NCBI GenBank assembly: GCA_900545835.1
Contig: URBB01000008.1
Coordinates: 1 to 28,998 of the forward strand
Length of the DNA: 28,998 bases
Direction of reading: 5' to 3'
From: an uncultured Collinsella sp.
GTDB lineage: Bacteria > Actinomycetota > Coriobacteriia > Coriobacteriales > Coriobacteriaceae
A program made the position numbers and the translations under genes. Positions 18,333 to 25,433 of the stretch are shown piece after piece. The notes beneath the pieces were generated by a model. It saw nothing but the letters and a program-made list of their open reading frames with translations, ran no database searches and was not told the origin of the DNA. Each line of letters begins with the position of its first letter. Within the stretch, counting starts at the first letter, position 1.

Positions 18333-18956
18333 ATGAGCGATCTGGAGAATAAGAAGAATCCTGTGGTCATTACCATCGCGCGCGACTTTGGCGCCGAGGG
18401 CCACGAGATTGGTCGTATCCTCGCCGATGAGCTGGGGATTCCGCTGTACGATAACGAGCTGCTGGTGCGTGCTTCGCTGCGCGCGGGCGAGTCGCTCGAC
18501 AAGATGGCCGCCTACGACGAGCGCCTGGCCGTGGAGAACATGGCGTTTCTGCCCGACCGCTACGATGCGCGTTCGTACTCGGACAAGTTGTTCCAAAAGA
18601 TGAGCCAGGTGATTTTGGATCTGGGTGAGACCGAGAGCTGCATTATCGAAGGCCGTCTGTCCGATTATCTGCTGCGCAACAACCCCAACCACATCGCCGT
18701 GCTGGTGACTGCGCCCTTTGAGGACCGCGTCGAGATCGTGCGCAAGAAGCGCGGCCTCAACAAAAAGAAGGGCGCCAAGCTGGTCAAGCAGCAGCAGAAG
18801 GCGCGCGAGGCGTTCTATAAGCGCTACAGTGCCGGAAAGTGGAAGATGACGAGCGGTAAAGACATCGTCGTCAACCGCGCCAAGCTGGGCCGCGAGGGTT
18901 GCAAAGACGTTATTGCCGCGGCCTACCGCTACAAGGTGGTGCAGCTCGAAGGCTAA
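18333..18956 (+). CDS. cytidylate kinase-like family protein
   Basis: The 207-residue product belongs to the cytidylate-kinase-like group of P-loop nucleotide kinases. The N-terminal ITIARDFGAEGHEIGRILADELGIPLYDNELL follows the family pattern (strand, glycine-rich loop, helix, then the conserved YD). Later segments are ESCIIEGRLSDYLL, HIAVLVTAPFEDRVEIV and a basic lid region RKKRGLNKKKGAKLVKQQQ. The substrate is not established for this group, so true CMP kinase activity should not be assumed. AAAGGA precedes the ATG at 18333; a GTG at 18288 in frame would extend into the palindrome and is rejected. Confidence 0.8.
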   Translation: MSDLENKKNPVVITIARDFGAEGHEIGRILADELGIPLYDNELLVRASLRAGESLDKMAAYDERLAVENMAFLPDRYDARSYSDKLFQKMSQVILDLGETESCIIEGRLSDYLLRNNPNHIAVLVTAPFEDRVEIVRKKRGLNKKKGAKLVKQQQKAREAFYKRYSAGKWKMTSGKDIVVNRAKLGREGCKDVIAAAYRYKVVQLEG

Positions 18957-18985
18957 CCGACCAAAACCATCACAAAGGTGCCTGT

Positions 18986-19004
18986 CCCCATCGTGGTGGT
19001 GGGG
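18986..19004. repeat. short hairpin beside a CTGTCCCC motif
   Basis: CCCCATC (18986-18992) can pair with GGTGGGG (18998-19004), one position being G-T. The CTGTCCCC at 18982-18989 is the reverse complement of the GGGGACAG core found elsewhere in the window. It may be a remnant of the same repeat family. Confidence 0.4.
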
Positions 19005-19018
19005 CGGCCGGCATAGAA

Positions 19019-19054
19019 AAAGTCCCCGCCGGGCGTGTGCTCGACGGGGACTTT
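19019..19054. terminator. bidirectional terminator between convergent genes
   Basis: AAAGTCCCCG (19019-19028) pairs perfectly with CGGGGACTTT (19045-19054); A-runs precede the stem and TTT ends it. It lies between the kinase-like gene (plus) and nfnB (minus), so it can serve both. Confidence 0.8.
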
Positions 19055-19082
19055 GCCGTTTGGTGGCTAGCGCTGTAGGTGA

Positions 19083-20492
19083 TTACTCGCCCAGCAGGCT
19101 CTTGGTGATGGAAGCGGCGGCCTTCTTGCCGGCGCCCATCGCCAGAATGACCGTAGCGGCACCGGTGACGATGTCGCCGCCGGCCCAGATGCGGGGATCG
19201 GTGGTCTGGCCGGTCTCCTCGTCGGCGATGATGTAGCCCCACTTGTTGAGCTCCATCTTGCCGCCGATCTTCTTTGCGAAGGGGTTGGCGTTGGTGCCGA
19301 TAGCCGAGATCGCGACGTCGCAGGGGATCTCCTCGATGGCACCCTCGATGGGCACCGGGCGACGACGGCCGGACTCGTCGGGCTCGCCGAGCTCCATCTT
19401 CTGGACCTTGACAGCGCACACGGAGCCGTCCTCGCCAGCGACAAACTCGAGCGGGGAGACGAGCGGCAGAACCTCGACGCCCTCGGCCTTAGCATGGTGC
19501 AGCTCGGCGCGACGGCAGGGCATCTCGTCCTCGGTACGGCGGTAAGCGATGATGGCGTGCTCGGCGCCCAGGCGCTTGGCGGTACGGACGGCGTCCATAG
19601 CCACGTTGCCGCCACCAAAGACGACGACGTTCTTGCCGTGCTTGGTGGGGGTGTCGTACTCGGGGAACTTGTTGGCCTTCATCAGGTTCACGCGGGTGAG
19701 GTACTCGTTCGCGAAGAAGACGTTGGGCAGGTTCTCGCCGGGGACGTTGAGGAACTTGGGCAGGCCAGCGCCGGTCGCCACGTAGATGGCGTCGAAGCCC
19801 TGCTCGAACAGCTCCTCGGCCGTGGCCATGTTGCCCACGACGGAGTTGTACTCAAACTTGACGCCCATGTCCTCAAGGCCGTCAATCTCGCGCTTGACGA
19901 CTGCCTTGGGCAGACGGAACTCGGGGATGCCGTAGACCAGCACGCCGCCGCCGGTGAAGAAAGCCTCAAAGACGGTAACGTCAAAGCCGTTGCGGGCGAG
20001 CTCGCCGGCGCAGGTGATGCCGGACGGGCCGGAGCCGACGACGGCGACCTTCTTGCCGTTCTTGGGGGCCATCTTGGGCGTAGAGGCGAGCTCGGGGCGG
20101 TCACCCAGGAAGCGCTCGAGCTGGCCGATGGCCACGGGCTCGGACTTCTTACCACGGATGCACTTGCCCTCGCACTGGTTCTCCTGCGGGCAGACGCGGC
20201 CGCAGATGGCGGGAAGCATGGAGTCCTCGCGGATGGTATCGAGGGCGCCGCCGAAGTCCTTCTCGCGGATCTGCTCGATAAAGCGGGGGATGTTGATGTT
20301 GACGGGGCAGCCCTCAACACAGAACGGCTTCTTGCAGTTGAGGCAGCGCTCGGCCTCGGCCAGCGCCATCTCCTCGGTGAAGCCCTTGTCGACGGGGCGG
20401 AAGTCGCAGGCGCGCTCGGCAGCCGGCTCCTCGTTATCGGGGGTGCGGGGCGACTTCATATCGGCAACGAAACGACCGTTAACTAGTGGCAT
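19083..20492 (-). CDS. nfnB: NADH-dependent ferredoxin:NADP+ oxidoreductase large subunit (GltD/SudA family)
   Basis: The 469-residue flavoprotein belongs to the glutamate synthase small-chain family. Paired with the next gene, it fits NfnB (NfnL), the subunit where NADP+ and ferredoxin react in the bifurcating transhydrogenase. Two 4Fe-4S clusters are predicted from Cys50, 53, 58, 62 and Cys97, 101, 107, 111. The FAD site is at VVGSGPSGITCAGELARNG (about 151-170) and the NADP(H) site at VVVFGGGNVAMDAVRTAKRLG. The C-terminal GGDIVTGAATVILAMGAGKKAA is typical. It is encoded after nfnA with a 10-base overlap. The alternative annotations, homotetrameric glutamate synthase (GltA) or sulfide dehydrogenase SudA, share this sequence family; the pairing and sizes favour Nfn. 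Confidence 0.88.
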   Translation of the reverse strand: MPLVNGRFVADMKSPRTPDNEEPAAERACDFRPVDKGFTEEMALAEAERCLNCKKPFCVEGCPVNINIPRFIEQIREKDFGGALDTIREDSMLPAICGRVCPQENQCEGKCIRGKKSEPVAIGQLERFLGDRPELASTPKMAPKNGKKVAVVGSGPSGITCAGELARNGFDVTVFEAFFTGGGVLVYGIPEFRLPKAVVKREIDGLEDMGVKFEYNSVVGNMATAEELFEQGFDAIYVATGAGLPKFLNVPGENLPNVFFANEYLTRVNLMKANKFPEYDTPTKHGKNVVVFGGGNVAMDAVRTAKRLGAEHAIIAYRRTEDEMPCRRAELHHAKAEGVEVLPLVSPLEFVAGEDGSVCAVKVQKMELGEPDESGRRRPVPIEGAIEEIPCDVAISAIGTNANPFAKKIGGKMELNKWGYIIADEETGQTTDPRIWAGGDIVTGAATVILAMGAGKKAAASITKSLLGE

Positions 20493-21322
20493 GCGCAGCT
20501 CTTTTCCTCATAGGCCTTGAGGGACTCGCCCTCTTCGGAACGGTAAGCGGCCTGGCGGGCACGAAGGTCATCCCAGTCGACCAGGGTGGCATCGAAGTCG
20601 GGGCCGTCGACGCAAGCGAACTTGGTCACGCCGCCCACCTCGACGCGGCAGCAGCCGCACATGCCGGTGCCGTCAACCATGATGGGGTTGAGCGACGCGG
20701 TGATGGGGGTGTCGTACTTCTGGGCGGTGAGGGTCGAGAACTTCATCATCGGAACGGGGCCGACGCAGAAGACCTGGCTCACGGCCTTGTCCTGCAGCAG
20801 GCGCTCCAGCGGAGCGGTGACAACGCCCTGCTCGCCGTAGGAGCCGTCGTCGGTGGTGATATGGATGTGGTCCTCGTCGAGGAGCTCGCGGAACTGGTCC
20901 TCCATGAGCAGGAGGTCCTTGGTGCGGGCGCCCATGATGGCGTGTACCTCGTGACCGGTCTCGACCAGGTGCTTGGCGACCGGGAAGGCAATTGCCAGGC
21001 CGACGCCGCCGCCAATGACGGCGCAGGGGCCCTCGGCCATCTCGGTGGGAACGCCCAGCGGGCCCACGACGTCGCGCAGCGACTCGCCGGCCTCGTAGGT
21101 GGGAAGCATCTCGGTGGTCTTGCCGATCACCATGAAGATGAACTCGACCCAGCCCTCGTCACCGTTCCAGCCAGCTAAGGTAAACGGGACACGCTCGCCC
21201 GTCTCGTTGGCGCGAACCATGAGGAACTGTCCAGCGTGCGCATGCTTGGCGATTGCAGGCGCCTCGATGCGGAACTTGAACACCTTCTCCGAGAACTGCG
21301 TCTTCTCCAGGATCTTATACAT
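20483..21322 (-). CDS. nfnA: NADH-dependent ferredoxin:NADP+ oxidoreductase small subunit (SudB family)
   Basis: The 279-residue ferredoxin-NADP reductase-like subunit would bind FAD and NAD(H) and pass electrons to NfnB. The flavin-binding segment RVPFTLAGW (about 44-52) and GPLG are followed by the nucleotide-binding loop GGGVGLAIAFPVAKHL (about 104-119). A 2Fe-2S site is formed by Asp217, Cys222, Cys225 and Cys237 (MVDGTGMCGCCRVEV and KFACVDG); an Asp ligand is characteristic of Nfn. It ends with a Cys-rich tail, SCACH. The ATG has AGAGGGG upstream. It is the first gene of the two-gene minus-strand operon, with a TATAAT box about 105 bases upstream. Confidence 0.88.
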   Translation of the reverse strand: MYKILEKTQFSEKVFKFRIEAPAIAKHAHAGQFLMVRANETGERVPFTLAGWNGDEGWVEFIFMVIGKTTEMLPTYEAGESLRDVVGPLGVPTEMAEGPCAVIGGGVGLAIAFPVAKHLVETGHEVHAIMGARTKDLLLMEDQFRELLDEDHIHITTDDGSYGEQGVVTAPLERLLQDKAVSQVFCVGPVPMMKFSTLTAQKYDTPITASLNPIMVDGTGMCGCCRVEVGGVTKFACVDGPDFDATLVDWDDLRARQAAYRSEEGESLKAYEEKSCACH

Positions 21323-21427
21323 AGAACCCCTCTCTTGTTAGGGCTGCCGAACCGTGCCTCCACGGAAATGGACGGTAGCCCGAGTAAAACCGTACGCGCA
21401 CAGGCGTTGTGCGGACATACGGTGCAA

Positions 21428-21433
21428 ATTATA
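21428..21433 (-). promoter_or_regulatory. -10 box of the probable nfnAB promoter
   Basis: On the minus strand the sequence reads GGGTATAATTTG; the TATAAT is a perfect consensus and lies 106 bases upstream of the nfnA start. A GTGACA hexamer is upstream but too close to be a normal -35, so only the -10 is supported. Confidence 0.45.
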
Positions 21434-21502
21434 CCCTCATGGACATGTCACTTACGTGTGTCTTCGGCGGTTGGGAGCAGGGTTTGTCCACTTTGGCCTA
21501 CC

Positions 21503-21687
21503 AAATAGGGACAGGTTTATTTTGGTCGGTTTTATCAGGCAAAACGGCAAAGGGGCCGGCCTCGGGTTGTGATGAGGCCGGCCCCCTTTGGGGCGCTATG
21601 CATGTATGGTGGCAGCGTGTTTATTGCGATGTGCCGACTGCGGCGTTTTCGCAGATAAAACCTGCCAAAATAAACCTGTCCCTAAAT
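21503..21687. repeat. REPIN-like element with 34-bp inverted ends (GGGACAG family)
   Basis: 21503-21536 and 21654-21687 are inverted copies matching at 30 of 34 positions; the core reads TAGGGACAGGTTTATTTTGG, then GGTTTTATC. The arms enclose 117 bases that include a strong hairpin (21549-21589). The right arm begins 9 bases after the pth stop. The same arm sequence occurs once more at 10507-10537. The gap holds no credible gene. Confidence 0.85.
21549..21589 (-). terminator. hairpin terminator downstream of pth
   Basis: AAAGGGGCCGGCCTC (21549-21563) pairs with 21574-21589, with one extra C in the right arm. On the minus strand the stem ends CCCCTTTGCCGTTTTG, a modest T-tract. It lies 107 bases beyond the pth stop, inside the REPIN-like element, and can stop pth transcription; its A/T flanks suggest it may work both ways. 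Confidence 0.65.
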
Positions 21688-21695
21688 AGTAGGTT

Positions 21696-22325
21696 TTAGT
21701 GCTTGCCGTTGGCGGAGGCGGCACCGTTGACGTGGTCGCGGGCATAGATCACGCCGTGGACGATTGCCAGGCCGGCGGCGTCGGCGGCGCGAGCGCAGGT
21801 GTCCTGGAAGTCCTCGGCCTCGCGGGCGCGCAGCTGCTTGAGCACGTAGTCTGCCACGGCCATCTTGCCGGGAGGGTTGCCGATGCCGGTGCGAATGCGA
21901 CTAAAGTCGCGGCTGCCCATCTTGTCGATGATGGAGCGCAGGCCGTTGTGGCCGGCGTGGCCGCCGCCCACCTTAACACGCACGTCGCCGGCGGGAATAT
22001 CGAGCTCGTCGTGGATGACGAGCAGTTCCTCGGCCTTGATTTTGTACTCGCGGCAGAGCTTGGAGATGGGGCCACCCGAGGTATTCATATACGACTGCGG
22101 CTTGACCAGCACAATCTGGCGCTTGCCACCCTCTTCCTCAGCATCGTTGATATTGATGAGCGCGACCTCGGCGCCGGCCTGGTTTTTCCAGTACGTGACG
22201 CCGGCCTGACGGGCCAACTCGTCGATCGCCTTGAAGCCAGCGTTGTGGCGGGTTTCGGCATACTCATCGCCAGGGTTGCCAAGTCCGGCAACCATGCGAA
22301 TCTTAAGCGGCTGTGCAGCTGCCAT
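21696..22325 (-). CDS. pth: peptidyl-tRNA hydrolase
   Basis: Pth releases tRNA from prematurely dropped peptidyl-tRNA and is essential in most bacteria. The 209-residue product has the family motifs: GLGNPGDEYAETRHNAGF with Asn17 and the catalytic His27, KPQSYMNTSG with Asn81, IHDELD with Asp106, GGGHAGHNGLRSI with Asn127, and RIRTGIGNP. The ATG at 22325 is chosen because GAAAGG lies seven bases upstream; a Met two codons earlier abuts the ribosome site. A longer in-frame extension to 22430 has no family support. A TTGACA hexamer on the minus strand (22379-22384) is a candidate -35, though no good -10 follows it. The gene is followed by the GGGACAG element. Confidence 0.96.
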   Translation of the reverse strand: MAAAQPLKIRMVAGLGNPGDEYAETRHNAGFKAIDELARQAGVTYWKNQAGAEVALININDAEEEGGKRQIVLVKPQSYMNTSGGPISKLCREYKIKAEELLVIHDELDIPAGDVRVKVGGGHAGHNGLRSIIDKMGSRDFSRIRTGIGNPPGKMAVADYVLKQLRAREAEDFQDTCARAADAAGLAIVHGVIYARDHVNGAASANGKH

Positions 22326-22439
22326 GTTCATCCTTTCGTTGATTTGTCGCCTGCTATGGTGAGCGACCCTGTTGCCGCTGTCAAATGGAGGGTAATTGAG
22401 GTTGTTTGGGGGCGTTTGGACGGCCGTCAAAATCCGAGG

Positions 22440-22643
22440 TGGACAGTTAGTTCAGATACGTATAAGTTCTGAGGACTCGAAGTGCTCAATTCAATGCCGA
22501 TACGTTGTTTTGGAACTTTAGTTAGTCCATATGACGCTGTTTTGAAGTCTACCCTGCCTTCAAATCGGGCGAATGGTATAGAGATAACTGCAAAACAGCC
22601 TAATTCAATGTGTCCATTTATACGTATTTGAACTAACTGTCCA
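22440..22643. repeat. TIR element A, about 204 bp
   Basis: The ends are inverted copies of a 24-bp sequence: the left end begins TGGACAGTTAGTTCAGATAC and the right end is its reverse complement with one mismatch. A second element with nearly the same ends and length lies at 23968-24169. The interior contains a 9-bp stem (GCTGTTTTG with CAAAACAGC) and a direct AATTCAATG pair. Interior similarity to element B is weak and appears only when B is reversed (TACCCT near CAAATCG). No coding sequence is seen. It lies between pth and the nuclease-like gene. Confidence 0.85.
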
Positions 22644-22676
22644 GCCCTGCTCGACGGTGCACGGGTGATTCGCCGT

Positions 22677-23804
22677 TTAGACCGGCGCAAGGCCGATTCC
22701 GGCCCGCAGGGCGTTGAGCCAAGCGGCCTGACGCTTGCGATAGCCCTTGATACGGTATCGGAATCGGACTCCCGCGAGTCGATGCATCGTTTGGGCGAAG
22801 GCTTCGAGTGCAACAAGGTCTTTCATTTGGTCGCGATTGATAACCAGGACGTGGATGCCCATTGCCTTGAGGCCATTATTTCGATTGCCATCGTGGATGC
22901 GAGCGTTTTGAAGCTCATGCCCAATTCCGTTGTATTCGTTGTCGACTCCGGCGGCCGGGCAATATAGGTCGCAGATGGCGTAAGGGATGCCGGAGGACAT
23001 GTTGACCGCAAGAGTGTCGAAGTCGATTCGATAGTTGAGTAGCAGGCCTCCCATGGGCAGGCTGCAACATCCGAATCCGCCAGAGCGCATGGGCGCTCCG
23101 AGAACGGCAAACATTAGGGATTCGGCTGGGGATGCAGATCCGGGTCGGGCGAGATTGACTGCCGTGCGAAACGAGGTGTATGAGCTACTTTTGGCGAAGC
23201 GTGCGACCGCCTCGAGCTCTTCGATAGTTGTGGCGGGCTCGCATTTGTAGTGTGCCTGTTCGTAGCGGGTTTCGTTCTGCTGTTCGGTCGCCGACTGGTC
23301 GCCCCGGCAATCGAGGTCGTCCATCGCTTCGTAGTCATCGCCCTTGGGCCAGATGTCGTCATGGGCAATGGGGTATGTTGCCCCGGGAGGAAGGGAGTAG
23401 GTTCCGAGCAGCTCCATAAGGAGCATCAAGGTTTTGGCGACTGATTCATTTTTGGAACAAAGCATGGCTGTCATGGCAGGAGACGTTGCGTAGATGTCGG
23501 CCTCGACGTGCATAATTGCACCTTCAGGAAGAGGAGTGGAGAGAATATGCTGAAGAAGTCGCTTGTCGGGGCGCCTGTTGTCTTCGTTTGAAACGAGAAG
23601 ATCGAGCAGTTCGGAATCATCTTCATTCCAGGCGTCGAGTATCGAAAGTGCGCCAAAGTCTATCGCGTCATTGTTGGGAATGCAGCCAGCCAAGGCCTGT
23701 GCTTGCTGTTCGCTATCAACGGAGTCCCAGGGTAGGGCAGAGTACGCCCGTCGTGCGCGACGAATTGCGCGGAGGGCGGAGAGATGTGAAATCACGGTCG
23801 TCAT
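22677..23804 (-). CDS. unrecognised protein with PD-(D/E)XK nuclease-like C-terminal region
   Basis: I do not recognise this 375-residue protein as a named family member. Its C-terminal part follows the layout of DUF559/Vsr-like endonuclease folds. SPAESLMFAVLGAP carries Glu229, then GGFGCCSLP and LLNYRIDFD, then CDLYCP with Asp279, NEYNGIGHE with Glu290 and His296, and a basic helix HDGNRNNGLKAMGIHVLVI with Asp305 and Arg308. The ExN in NEYNG replaces the more usual ExK or ExD, so catalytic activity is uncertain. The N-terminal 200 residues are acidic and lack visible motifs. No clear ribosome site precedes the ATG. Base use is less GC-rich than in the neighbours, and the gene sits alone between two TIR elements, which suggests acquisition. 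Confidence 0.65.
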   Translation of the reverse strand: MTTVISHLSALRAIRRARRAYSALPWDSVDSEQQAQALAGCIPNNDAIDFGALSILDAWNEDDSELLDLLVSNEDNRRPDKRLLQHILSTPLPEGAIMHVEADIYATSPAMTAMLCSKNESVAKTLMLLMELLGTYSLPPGATYPIAHDDIWPKGDDYEAMDDLDCRGDQSATEQQNETRYEQAHYKCEPATTIEELEAVARFAKSSSYTSFRTAVNLARPGSASPAESLMFAVLGAPMRSGGFGCCSLPMGGLLLNYRIDFDTLAVNMSSGIPYAICDLYCPAAGVDNEYNGIGHELQNARIHDGNRNNGLKAMGIHVLVINRDQMKDLVALEAFAQTMHRLAGVRFRYRIKGYRKRQAAWLNALRAGIGLAPV

Positions 23805-23967
23805 AGCTATAACGTACTAAGTTGGCGGCAGAATGCGACCGCCATACCGTTCTTTTCGCTCAGCGGGGCGCTGCGCGCCATGAACGGCTGGGTGTTATGA
23901 AATCGGTGGAATCGGTTGAGGGGATTGCAGGAAATTGAGCTCTGCCGCGAAGGTTGACGATAGCTAC

Positions 23968-24169
23968 TGGACAGTTAGTTCAGATACGTATAAGACGGCG
24001 GGCGTTCGAGGCGTTTCTAAGGGCTTTCGAGGGCGATTTGAGGGTAAATATGCGGCGGTCGTACTCGAAAGCGATGAGCTTTGGGCAGTATGGCGTTCGC
24101 CGGGGAGCTCAGAAGGCTCAGAACGGCCTTTGGAGCTTTAAAAAAATACGTATCTGAACTAATTGTCCA
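23968..24169. repeat. TIR element B, about 202 bp
   Basis: The left end (TGGACAGTTAGTTCAGATAC onwards, 24 bp) is repeated inverted at the right end with one mismatch (AATTGTCCA at the tip). The ends match those of element A at 22440-22643. The interior is GC-richer and differs from A in the direct orientation. The right end is 23 bases from the prs terminator. The 163 bases between the nuclease-like gene and this element hold nothing else that I recognise. Confidence 0.85.
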
Positions 24170-24192
24170 GGGAAGGTTGTCGAGGGGTAGAA

Positions 24193-24222
24193 AAAGGGTC
24201 GGAAGCGAGCTTCCGACCCTTT
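24193..24222 (-). terminator. prs terminator
   Basis: AAAGGGTCGGAAGC (24193-24206) is the exact reverse complement of 24209-24222. On the minus strand a run of T follows the stem (complement of the A-run at 24191-24195). It lies 33 bases after the prs stop. Confidence 0.85.
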
Positions 24223-24255
24223 AAAAACACCAAAGATGATGAGATGCACGCTGGA

Positions 24256-25242
24256 TTACAGCGCGAAGTCGCCGCCGACGAGCGTGGAGACGGGCTCCTC
24301 GTGGTAAACGGCGGAGATGGCCTGAGCGAACTCCTCGGCGACCGAGATGGTCTTGATCTTGCCGCCGACCTCGACGGGAATGGCGTCGGTGACGAGGCAC
24401 TCGACGATCGGGGCGTCGTTCAGACGCTCGATGGCCGGACCGGAGAAGATGCCGTGGGTGGCGCATACGTAGATGTCGCCGGCGCCCATAGCCTTGAGCT
24501 CCTTGACGTTGGCGCACAGGGTGCCTGCGGTGTCGATCATGTCGTCGTTGATGATGCAGGTCTTGCCCTTGATGTCACCGATGATGCCCATGACCTCGGC
24601 GGCGTTGTGGCGCGGACGGCCCTTGTGGGCGATGGCCAGGTCGCAGCCGAGCATGTCGGACAGCTTCTTGGCGGCCTTGGCGCGGCCCACATCGGGGGAG
24701 ACGACAACCAGGTTGTCGGTGTCGAAGTGCATGTCGTTGTAGTACTGGCCAAACAGCGGCAGCGCGGACAGGTGGTTAACCGGGATATCGAAGAAGCCCT
24801 GAATCTGGCCCTGGTGCAGGTCGAGGGTGATGATGCGGTTGACGCCGGCGCGCTCGAGCAGGTTGGCGACGAGGCGGGCGGTGATGGGCTCGCGCGGGCC
24901 GGCCTTGCGGTCCTGGCGGGCATAGCCGTAGTGGGTGATAACGGCGGTGATGGAGCGGGCGGATGCGCGCTTGGCAGCGTCGGTGGCGATGAGCAGCTCC
25001 ATGAGCATGTCATTGACGTTGCCGCCGGCCACGGACTGAATCAGGAAGACGTCGGCGCCGCGGACGGTCTCGTCGTAGCGGGCGTAAATCTCACCGTTGG
25101 CGAACTGCTTTAGCGTAAGGCCCGAAAGCTCGACCCCAAGGTACTCAGCGATCTTCTGAGCGAGGGGACGGTTGGAGGAACCGGAATACACGCGGATGGA
25201 CTTGCGCATATTCTCCGACTTCTCGGGATCATTAATCGGCAT
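24256..25242 (-). CDS. prs: ribose-phosphate pyrophosphokinase
   Basis: Prs makes PRPP from ribose 5-phosphate and ATP, the shared precursor of purines, pyrimidines, NAD, histidine and tryptophan. The 328-residue product shows the family motifs: GSSNRPLAQKIAEYLG, FANGEIYARYDETVRGADVF, the flexible-loop region YARQDRKAGPREPITARLVA, LDLHQGQIQGFFDIPVNHL, VVVSPDVGRAKAAKKL and the PRPP loop CIINDDMIDTAGTL. AAGGAG precedes the ATG. It lies downstream of glmU on the same strand, but a terminator and a possible promoter lie between them, so it is probably transcribed separately. Confidence 0.96.
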   Translation of the reverse strand: MPINDPEKSENMRKSIRVYSGSSNRPLAQKIAEYLGVELSGLTLKQFANGEIYARYDETVRGADVFLIQSVAGGNVNDMLMELLIATDAAKRASARSITAVITHYGYARQDRKAGPREPITARLVANLLERAGVNRIITLDLHQGQIQGFFDIPVNHLSALPLFGQYYNDMHFDTDNLVVVSPDVGRAKAAKKLSDMLGCDLAIAHKGRPRHNAAEVMGIIGDIKGKTCIINDDMIDTAGTLCANVKELKAMGAGDIYVCATHGIFSGPAIERLNDAPIVECLVTDAIPVEVGGKIKTISVAEEFAQAISAVYHEEPVSTLVGGDFAL

Positions 25243-25286
25243 TACCCTTCTCCTTTATATCGAATGCCATATAGATGCCTTGTTGC

Positions 25287-25292
25287 ATTGTA
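25287..25292 (-). promoter_or_regulatory. possible -10 box for prs
   Basis: On the minus strand GGTTACAATGC contains TACAAT, 45 bases before the prs start. No clear -35 stands at the right distance. The gap between prs and glmU (191 bases) also contains the glmU terminator but no gene. Confidence 0.35.
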
Positions 25293-25384
25293 ACCGCGCG
25301 ACGGGGTTAATCGGGTCTTGATAACGTCTTTACCGTCAACGGACACGAACCGACCACTCATCCTGTCGCGCAGGTCACGATAGA

Positions 25385-25418
25385 AAAAGGAGCCGCCCCC
25401 ATGGGAACAGCTCCTTTT
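25385..25418 (-). terminator. glmU terminator
   Basis: AAAAGGAGC (25385-25393) pairs exactly with GCTCCTTTT (25410-25418). On the minus strand the stem runs into a T-tract. It lies 16 bases after the glmU stop. Confidence 0.8.
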
Positions 25419-25433
25419 GTGCTTGGCGAAACG

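Noticed and set aside
22440..24169. Possible integron or attC cassette array
   Set aside because: The elements have perfect-type inverted ends rather than attC-like core sites, and no integrase is present in the window.
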